The notes below the pieces were generated by a model, which was not told where the DNA came from, did not search any database, and worked only from the letters and a program-made list of their open reading frames with translations. A DNA stretch of 12,525 nucleotides from Bacteroidales bacterium UBA3724 (GTDB lineage: Bacteria; Bacteroidota; Bacteroidia; Bacteroidales; P3), in contig DFHL01000132.1 of the NCBI GenBank assembly GCA_002371315.1, positions 1 through 12,525 on the forward strand. Reading direction: 5' to 3'. Positions 7,087 through 12,525 of this stretch are shown here, one piece after another. Position 1 is the first letter of the stretch. Each line of letters opens with the position of its first letter. The translations under genes and the position numbers were made by a program.

Positions 7087-7586
7087 TGCTAAGGATAGGT
7101 ATACTTTCCGACACCCACGGCACGGTGCCCAAGCAGGTCTACTCTTTTTTCAAAGACTGCGACGAACTGTGGCACGCCGGAGATATCGGCCCCGGTGTGC
7201 TTGACGAACTCAAGCAGTTCAAGCCCGTCGTCGCTGTTTACGGCAATATGGACGGTTGGGACGTCCGTTACGTGGTGCCGCAGACACAGTTGTTCCGTCG
7301 CGGCAATTTCAAGATTCTTATGACGCACATCGGCGGCTATCCGGGCCACTACGAGAAACGTCTGCTGCCTTTGTTCGAGTCCGAAAAGCCGGATATCTTT
7401 GTCGACGGACATTCTCACATATTGCGCGTTATGTACGACAAGTCGTATAATATGCTGTATATTAATCCTGGTGCCGCCGGACGGCAGGGCTTCCACAAAG
7501 TCTCCACTCTCGTTAGGCTTGTCTTGGACGACAAGCCCAAAGACCTCGAAATATGCGAGTTCGACAAATTCCCCACAACAAATTGA
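7086..7586 (+). CDS. YfcE/MJ0936-type metallophosphoesterase
   Basis: A 166-aa cytosolic calcineurin-like phosphodiesterase with the complete metal-binding set: D9-x-H11 (SDTHG), Asp33 (HAGDIG), Asn54 (GNMD), His81 (MTHIGG), and H109-x-H111 (DGHSHI). YINPGAAG (about 124-131) is the usual conserved block near the end of this family. Relatives hydrolyse small phosphodiesters in vitro; the true substrate is seldom known. I start it at ATG 7086, overlapping the TGA of the ATPase gene; a TTG one codon earlier is in frame but unneeded. The overlap suggests the ATPase and phosphoesterase are made in step. Confidence 0.93.
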   Translation: MLRIGILSDTHGTVPKQVYSFFKDCDELWHAGDIGPGVLDELKQFKPVVAVYGNMDGWDVRYVVPQTQLFRRGNFKILMTHIGGYPGHYEKRLLPLFESEKPDIFVDGHSHILRVMYDKSYNMLYINPGAAGRQGFHKVSTLVRLVLDDKPKDLEICEFDKFPTTN

Positions 7587-7613
7587 TACATTTACTCTTA
7601 ATATAATCCACCA

Positions 7614-8528
7614 TTGAACTCCAAACTTGACAAAAAATACCTGCCCCAGTTGTTGATGATTGCAGCATCGGCATTTTGGGGTGCATCGTTTATCTTCACC
7701 AAGGGACTCTTCATCGGCGAAAAAGCCATCACTCCACTAATAATCCTTACTGGCAGAATGCTCATAGCCAGTGTTTTCACAATCCCTATCCTCTGGCTCA
7801 GCGGCAGGCTGGAACCCATCAAAAAAGGCCATTTGAAGTATTTCTTGCTGCTGGCTTTTACCGAGCCGTTCCTCTACAGCCTTTGCGAAACGGGCGGCGT
7901 GCAGTTCGTCTCCGGAAGCTTGGCATCTATCATCATTGCCACTATTCCATTGTTTATACCTTTTGCTATGGCGCTGGTCTACAAGGAAAAACTCCGTTCC
8001 AACGCAGTGTTGGGTGTTGCCCTTTCGCTGGTCGGCATAGCCCTGATGACCCTCAACGACGACCTGACTTTCTCGGCCAGCCCTAAAGGCTTGATCCTGC
8101 TTGCAATGGCTGTCGTGATTGCCGTTGTCTACACGCTCATTCTTGTCAAAATCCTCGACCATTACCGCCCGATGACCATAACCTGCTACCAGAACCTCAT
8201 CGGTCTTGTCTATTTCTTCCCGCTGATGCTTGTGGTCGACGGCGGCAACCTTGCACAACTGTCCTTTTCGGCCTCAATGTGGCTGCCCTTGCTTTTCCTT
8301 GGAATATTCTGTTCCACAGTTGCCTATATGTTCTACAACTACGGTATGAAGCACCTTGGCGCCACGGCCGCGTCGGTCTACAATAATGTCATCCCGGTGT
8401 TCTCGCTGCTTCTTGCGTTGGCCATAGGGCAAGAAAATCTCAGCATACTCAAGGTGCTGGGAATGTGTGTTGTATTGGTGGGCCTTACTGTTGCGCAGAA
8501 AACCTTCGGCACGCGACACAATAAATAA
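7614..8528 (+). CDS. EamA/DMT-superfamily transporter
   Basis: A 304-aa inner-membrane protein with about ten hydrophobic helices in two EamA repeats. Repeat 1 opens with LMIAASAFWGASFIFTKGLF and ends with SLASIIIATIPLFIPFAMAL plus YKEKLR; repeat 2 ends with GATAASVYNNVIPVFSLLLA, then GQENLS. That is the standard DMT exporter layout and length. Such proteins export amino acids, metabolites or nucleotide-linked compounds; the substrate cannot be predicted. The start is unusual: the only codon that keeps the short hydrophilic N-terminus is TTG at 7614. The first ATG, at 7656, would begin inside the first helix. It lies 27 bp after the phosphoesterase stop. Confidence 0.9.
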   Translation: MNSKLDKKYLPQLLMIAASAFWGASFIFTKGLFIGEKAITPLIILTGRMLIASVFTIPILWLSGRLEPIKKGHLKYFLLLAFTEPFLYSLCETGGVQFVSGSLASIIIATIPLFIPFAMALVYKEKLRSNAVLGVALSLVGIALMTLNDDLTFSASPKGLILLAMAVVIAVVYTLILVKILDHYRPMTITCYQNLIGLVYFFPLMLVVDGGNLAQLSFSASMWLPLLFLGIFCSTVAYMFYNYGMKHLGATAASVYNNVIPVFSLLLALAIGQENLSILKVLGMCVVLVGLTVAQKTFGTRHNK

Positions 8529-8566
8529 TCAAATGTTCCGTTTATTGTCATTGCTTGTTTTTAATT

Positions 8567-9496
8567 ATGAATATGCATCTGAACAAACCTTTTATATTAT
8601 GTTGTCTGGCTGTGGCCTTGCTGGCCGTGGCCTGCGACCGCTTTGATGGCGACACCACCATACCGTCATACATCAAAATCGACGCCTTCGATGTCGTCGA
8701 CAATCCTGCCGATTCCTGGAGCCAGGAGCGCGGTTTCTTTTCGAGCGACATCGACGCCGTGAATATCGTTATGTGGAAGGCTGGCGACACCGCCGAAACC
8801 AATCTCGGCACATTCCAGCTGCCTTGCAAGGTCCCGGTTCTTCGACAGGGGCTGATTGACTATTTCCGCATCACTCCTGTTGTCAAGCAGGACGGTATTG
8901 CCAGTAAACGGATTTCCTATCCTTACCTTGAAACATTGACTTTCGACAGCGTAACGCTTGTCGCCGAATCGGTTTACGACTTCGGCACGCTGCATACCAG
9001 ATACATACCCAAATCGAAAATGAAGGTGCTCTGGAAGGAGCTGTTCGAACCCGGCCCCGGCGACATCACTCTCGACTCCACAGTGTCGCGCTGCTATAGC
9101 CTCGATACCGTTATGCCGACCTATGGCGACTATGGCTGCGGCGTGGTGCGTGTGCCGGCAGGCACTACCTCGGTCGCCTTTGCCACCGATACCACCTACA
9201 ATATCACCGACCCGCAGGCTATCCTTTATCTCGAGATGGACTATTGGAGCGACTTCGACTTCGGCGTCGAACTCAACAACCCGACCTATCGCGACGGCCC
9301 GGTCACTTTGTATCAGCATATGACCATTTATGGCAAGCCTGAACGCGGCTGGCAGAAAATATACATCAACATAGGCAGCCTCTGGTCGCAGAGCTTCAAC
9401 CACTATCCCGACATCAGGCCGCACTTCACCATCCTGAACAACGAAGGACGCCCGGGCAACTTGTACATCGACAACATTAAACTTATCGTGATGTAG
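8567..9496 (+). CDS. Conserved Bacteroidota lipoprotein next to the glycan initiator
   Basis: A 309-aa protein with a type II signal peptide ending in the lipobox A20-V21-A22-Cys23, followed by DRFDGD. Acidic residues just after the cysteine are compatible with surface export of lipoproteins in this phylum, though not a clean export signal. The mature protein is mostly predicted beta, with IPSYIKIDAFDVVDN, SSDIDAVNIVMW, NLGTFQLPCKVPVLRQG and a C-terminal GNLYIDNIKLIV. I recognise this layout as a lipoprotein family commonly found beside polyprenyl glycosylphosphotransferase genes in Bacteroidota, as here; its function is not established. It could bind glycan, but I see no catalytic motif. ATG 8567 is preferred; ATG 8573 is two codons later, and an upstream TTG at 8555 would add four residues. 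Confidence 0.85.
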   Translation: MNMHLNKPFILCCLAVALLAVACDRFDGDTTIPSYIKIDAFDVVDNPADSWSQERGFFSSDIDAVNIVMWKAGDTAETNLGTFQLPCKVPVLRQGLIDYFRITPVVKQDGIASKRISYPYLETLTFDSVTLVAESVYDFGTLHTRYIPKSKMKVLWKELFEPGPGDITLDSTVSRCYSLDTVMPTYGDYGCGVVRVPAGTTSVAFATDTTYNITDPQAILYLEMDYWSDFDFGVELNNPTYRDGPVTLYQHMTIYGKPERGWQKIYINIGSLWSQSFNHYPDIRPHFTILNNEGRPGNLYIDNIKLIVM

Positions 9497-9516
9497 GCGC
9501 ATAGCCACACCCTCCT

Positions 9517-10965
9517 GTGTCCAGAACCATTAAATCGATTAGCGTTTTGAATCCGAAGCTCCAGTCTCTGAAATATATCCTTTGGGATGCCTTCTCGGCA
9601 ATGCTTGCGTGGGCCTTGTTTTTCTTCTACCGCAAGGTCTCGGTCGAGCAGGGCCGTTTCGACGATATTTGCAATGTGTTCCACGACTCCAACTTCTGGT
9701 GGGGAATAATCCTGCTGCCCATTGCCTGGTGCTGTCTTTATACTATGCAGGGCACCTATAAGGACGTCTTCCGCAAAGCCCGCCTCAAGGAGCTGCAGAT
9801 GACCTTCTGGGCCTCGCTTATCGGTGTCGTGGTCATCTTTTTTGCCCTTCTGCTCGACGACAATATCCAGTCCTACCGCAACTATTACCTCAGTTTCCTC
9901 ATACTCTTCCTGCTTCATTTCGGCCTCACCTATTTTGGCCGCCTTTGCATCACTTCGCGCACGGCGCACCTCGTCCACACTCGCCGCATCGGCTTCCCCA
10001 CGCTCCTCGTGGGCAGCGGGGCCAAGGCGTTCAAAACCTATCAAGAGCTTGACAGCCAGGCCGTCTATTCCGGCAATATCTTTGTCGGCTTCATCAAGGT
10101 TAACGGCAGCGTTGACGAGAATCTGCTCTCGGTGATGCCCTGTCTGGGCGGCTCGGCCGACATCAACGCCCTCATCGAAAAACACAACATCGAAGAAGTC
10201 ATCTTCGCCATCGACGATTGCGATTATGCCAAGATAAACAGTATCATACGTGTCCTGGACCGCCGCGACGACGTGATAATCAAAATCACCCCCGACCTGC
10301 GCGACATTGTCTATGGCTCGGTGAAAATCAATTCCATCTTCCATTCGCCACTCATCACCATCAATCCGCGTCTGATGGAAGAGTGGCAGTATTCCGTCAA
10401 GCGCCTGGCCGACATCGTTTTGTCGTTCCTCGCGCTGGTGCTCCTGTCGCCCGTTTTCATCGTCACTGCCATCATCGTCAAGTGTACCTCGCCAGGCCCT
10501 GTCTTCTATGCTCAGGAGCGCATCGGATACCGTGGCAAACCCTTCAAGATGCACAAGTTCCGCTCGATGTATATCGATGCCGAAAAGGCCGGTCCGGCAC
10601 TGTCGAGCGACGATGACCCGCGCATCACGCCTTTCGGACGCATTATGCGCAAATACCGTCTCGACGAAATCCCGCAGTTCTACAACGTGCTGAAAGGCAC
10701 TATGTCGCTCGTCGGACCGCGTCCCGAGCGGCAGTATTTCATCGACCAAATCGTCGAGCGTGCCCCCGAATATCTGCTTCTGCAGAAAGTGAAACCGGGC
10801 ATAACCTCGTGGGGACAAGTCAAATACGGCTATGCCGAAAACGTCGACGAGATGGTCGAACGCCTGCGCTATGACCTGCTCTACCTCGAGAATATGTCCA
10901 TAGCCACCGATATCAAAATCCTGCTCTACACCGTCCTGATTATCTTGCAGGGACGGGGAAAGTGA
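9517..10965 (+). CDS. Polyprenyl-phosphate glycosylphosphotransferase (exopolysaccharide initiator)
   Basis: This 482-aa inner-membrane enzyme should move a sugar-phosphate from a nucleotide-sugar to undecaprenyl phosphate, the first step of a surface polysaccharide. Four hydrophobic N-terminal segments lie at about 20-37, 62-78, 97-115 and 124-145. A Rossmann-like CoA-binding-type domain follows (about 158-290, Gly motif LLVGSGAK). The C-terminal bacterial sugar transferase domain starts at KRLADIVLS (295) with a membrane-associated helix, then SPGPVFYAQERIGYRG (325-340), KMHKFRSM (344-351), the catalytic Asp383-Glu384 in LDEIPQ, LVGPRPE (398-404) and KPGITSWGQV (426-435). This is the full WbaP/CpsE-like length, not the short PglC form. 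Sugar specificity is unknown. The start is GTG 9517, since no ATG occurs before codon 29, inside the first helix. It lies 20 bp after the lipoprotein gene. Confidence 0.93.
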   Translation: MSRTIKSISVLNPKLQSLKYILWDAFSAMLAWALFFFYRKVSVEQGRFDDICNVFHDSNFWWGIILLPIAWCCLYTMQGTYKDVFRKARLKELQMTFWASLIGVVVIFFALLLDDNIQSYRNYYLSFLILFLLHFGLTYFGRLCITSRTAHLVHTRRIGFPTLLVGSGAKAFKTYQELDSQAVYSGNIFVGFIKVNGSVDENLLSVMPCLGGSADINALIEKHNIEEVIFAIDDCDYAKINSIIRVLDRRDDVIIKITPDLRDIVYGSVKINSIFHSPLITINPRLMEEWQYSVKRLADIVLSFLALVLLSPVFIVTAIIVKCTSPGPVFYAQERIGYRGKPFKMHKFRSMYIDAEKAGPALSSDDDPRITPFGRIMRKYRLDEIPQFYNVLKGTMSLVGPRPERQYFIDQIVERAPEYLLLQKVKPGITSWGQVKYGYAENVDEMVERLRYDLLYLENMSIATDIKILLYTVLIILQGRGK

Positions 10966-10975
10966 TTAGTGAATA
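10962..10975 (-). repeat. Inverted pair of heptamers overlapping the glycosylphosphotransferase stop
   Basis: GTGATTA followed by GTGAATA occupies 10962-10975. Thirteen of these bases (10962-10974) are the exact reverse complement of 1292-1304 in the array upstream of hpt. The pair begins inside the last lysine codon, so it contains the TGA stop (10963-10965). The match could be a dispersed repeat family or coincidence between A/T-rich sequences. Confidence 0.6.
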
Positions 10976-11005
10976 GAAACACACAACGCAATATTTGTAT
11001 CTGAA

Positions 11006-11065
11006 GTTAAGGTTAAAGTTAAAGTTAAAGTTATAGTTAAGGTTAAGGTTATAGTTAAGGTTAAA
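11006..11065 (+). repeat. Ten-copy GTTAAR hexamer tandem repeat upstream of the M13 peptidase
   Basis: Ten uninterrupted 6-mers fill exactly 60 bp. GTTAAG occurs at 11006, 11036, 11042 and 11054; GTTAAA at 11012, 11018, 11024 and 11060; GTTATA at 11030 and 11048. Only the last two positions of the unit vary. The array ends 26 bp before the peptidase ATG and dominates the 126-bp gap between it and the glycosylphosphotransferase. In frame it would read as alternating Val and Lys/Ile, but no start codon precedes it and a stop follows, so it is non-coding. A weak -7-like AATATTTG lies just upstream at 10990-10997. Confidence 0.95.
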
Positions 11066-11091
11066 AATCAAACAATTTAAAATATAACTCA

Positions 11092-12525
11092 ATGAAAAAA
11101 ACTTTATTAACAATCACAGCAATGGCAATGATCGCTACCGGTTGTCACAAAAAGACGGAACTCACTTCCGGCATCAATCTCGACAACCTCGACACCACCG
11201 TGTCGCCGCAAGAAGATTTCTACCAGTACGCCTGTGGCGGATGGATGAAAAACCATCCCCTCGACGCCGAACACTCGCGCTATGGCTCCTTCGACTTCCT
11301 CGCCGAAGAGAACCAGAAGCAGCTGCGCGGCATCATCGACTCCGTCTCGGCCAACCAGAACCAGCCGGGCAGCATCGCCGACAAAATCGCTACCCTCTAC
11401 AACATCGGTATGGACAGCGTCCGCCTGCAGCAGCAGGGCGCCGAGCCGCTGAAACCCTATCTTGATGAAATCCAAGCCGTCAACACCCGCGAAGACATCA
11501 ACGCCGAAATCATCCGCCTCCACAAACGCGGCAACCACGTCCTCTTCGCCGTCTTCGGCGAGGCCGACAAGGACGATGCCAAGCAGTGCATCGCCTGGGC
11601 CTACCAGGGCGGCCTCGGCCTTGGCGACCGCGACTACTACCTCACCGACGAGGGCAACAACGCCAAGATCCGCGAAGGCTACCTCAAGCTGATGCAGACC
11701 CAGTTCGCCAATGCTGGCTACGACCAGATGACCGGCGTCAGCGCCGACAAGCTGGCCGCCACCGTTATGGCTCTCGAAACCAAGCTGGCCAAAGCCCAGT
11801 ACGACAAGCTCACCAACCGCGACCCCTTCAAGACCTTCAACCGCAAGACCGTCGACGAGGCCATCGCTCTGGCCCGCAACATCGACTGGAAGGGCTACTT
11901 CTCCGCTATGGGCATCCTTGATGGTATGAAGACCTTCAATGTCGCTCAGCCTGAATACTTTGCCGCCGTCAGCGACATTCTGGCCAAGGAAGACATCAAC
12001 ACTCTCAAGGCCTATTTCGCCTGGCACGAGATCAACGGCGCTGCCAGCTACCTCAGCGACAACTTCGTCGATGCCAACTTCGAATTCTACGGCAAGCTGC
12101 TCAGCGGCCGCGAAGCCAACCGTCCCCGCTGGAAACGCGTCACCTCGACCGTCGACGGCGCTATGGGTGAAGCCCTCGGCCACCTCTATGTCGACAAATA
12201 CTTCCCTGCCGAAGCCAAGGAGCGTATGAAAGTGATGGTCGACAACCTGATGACCGCCCTCGGCCAGCGCATCGATATGGCCACCTGGATGAGCGACCAG
12301 ACCAAGGCCAACGCCCACGAAAAACTGGCCACCATCCTCGTCAAGATCGGCTATCCCGACAAGTGGCGCGACTATAGCGGCCTCGAAATCAAGGACGACA
12401 GCTACTATGCCAACGTCGTGCGCAGCAACGAGTTCGATATGGCCTACTATATGAGCAAGATCAACAAGCCCGTCGACCGCGACGAATGGCAGATGACGCC
12501 CCAGACCGTCAACGCCTACTACAAC
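11092..12525 (+). CDS. M13-family metallopeptidase lipoprotein (neprilysin/PepO-like), 3' end cut off
   Basis: The first 478 codons are present and the frame is open at the window edge; complete relatives have about 670-690 residues. A lipoprotein signal precedes A15-T16-G17-Cys18, so the enzyme should be anchored in the envelope, facing the periplasm or surface. The M13 N-terminal domain is clear: VSPQEDFYQYACGGWMKNHP (38-56), GLGLGDRDYYL (174-184) and the Leu/Lys-rich helices after them. The window ends at NAYYN (474-478), the conserved substrate-binding NAYY motif that comes before the zinc-binding HExxH, so the catalytic site lies outside. The expected activity is zinc-dependent cleavage of short peptides. 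The start is ATG 11092 (MKKTLLTI). The gap, the hexamer array and the change to a C-rich third-base preference suggest a separate transcription unit. Confidence 0.93.
   Translation, partial: MKKTLLTITAMAMIATGCHKKTELTSGINLDNLDTTVSPQEDFYQYACGGWMKNHPLDAEHSRYGSFDFLAEENQKQLRGIIDSVSANQNQPGSIADKIATLYNIGMDSVRLQQQGAEPLKPYLDEIQAVNTREDINAEIIRLHKRGNHVLFAVFGEADKDDAKQCIAWAYQGGLGLGDRDYYLTDEGNNAKIREGYLKLMQTQFANAGYDQMTGVSADKLAATVMALETKLAKAQYDKLTNRDPFKTFNRKTVDEAIALARNIDWKGYFSAMGILDGMKTFNVAQPEYFAAVSDILAKEDINTLKAYFAWHEINGAASYLSDNFVDANFEFYGKLLSGREANRPRWKRVTSTVDGAMGEALGHLYVDKYFPAEAKERMKVMVDNLMTALGQRIDMATWMSDQTKANAHEKLATILVKIGYPDKWRDYSGLEIKDDSYYANVVRSNEFDMAYYMSKINKPVDRDEWQMTPQTVNAYYN

Noticed and set aside
7587..7594. 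TACATTTA as a promoter for the DMT transporter
   Set aside because: It has a mismatch to TAnnTTTG at the key final G and no upstream TTG.
9403..10818. A 471-codon minus-strand open frame opposite the glycosylphosphotransferase
   Set aside because: The plus frame carries complete catalytic motifs; the antisense product has no recognisable domain.
11006..11065. The hexamer array as a CRISPR array or a Val-Lys repeat peptide
   Set aside because: Units are 6 nt with no spacers, and there is no start codon upstream in frame while a stop follows closely.
11107..12318. A 403-codon minus-strand open frame opposite the M13 peptidase, rich in Val, Gly, Asp and Leu
   Set aside because: The plus frame is a clear M13 peptidase; the antisense frame is open because of third-position C bias.

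Overview
The window looks like a chromosomal segment from a member of the Bacteroidales (Bacteroidota), probably gut-associated and uncultured. Reasons visible in the sequence: a TAnnTTTG-type -7 element with an upstream TTG in front of the first gene, weak or absent Shine-Dalgarno sequences, A/T-rich gaps between moderately GC-rich genes, lipobox-bearing proteins, and families typical of this phylum (SUMF1-fold exported protein with an Ig-like N-terminal domain, very long AsmA-like protein, M13 lipoprotein peptidase, CDRFDGD-type lipoprotein). I place it no more precisely than that.

Layout. Bases 1-61 hold the probable first codons of a minus-strand gene that leaves the window on the left. 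A 110-bp divergent gap with a promoter precedes an exported SUMF1/FGE-fold protein (172-1248). A 71-bp gap made largely of heptamer repeats leads into nine closely packed plus-strand genes (1320-10965): hypoxanthine phosphoribosyltransferase, a small lipoprotein, an AsmA-like envelope protein, a GT2 glycosyltransferase, a stand-alone GHKL ATPase of the kind usually linked to [FeFe]-hydrogenase loci, a YfcE/MJ0936-type metallophosphoesterase, an EamA/DMT transporter, a second lipoprotein, and a polyprenyl-phosphate glycosylphosphotransferase. The gaps in this run are 0-40 bp, with two 1-nt stop/start overlaps, so it could be one long transcript or several. A 126-bp gap containing ten tandem copies of a GTTAAR-like hexamer separates it from an M13 metallopeptidase lipoprotein (from 11092) cut by the right edge.

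How the genes fit together. The common theme is cell-envelope and surface-glycan work: a glycan initiator plus its usual lipoprotein neighbour, a GT2 enzyme, an AsmA-type inter-membrane protein, and exported or lipid-anchored proteins. Purine salvage, an ATPase and a phosphoesterase are interspersed. I see no CRISPR array, transposon, integrase, tRNA, rRNA or phage gene. I did not find a clear previously undescribed system. The items most worth a second look are the intergenic heptamer and hexamer repeats and the hydrogenase-type ATPase lying apart from any hydrogenase genes and translationally coupled to a phosphoesterase.
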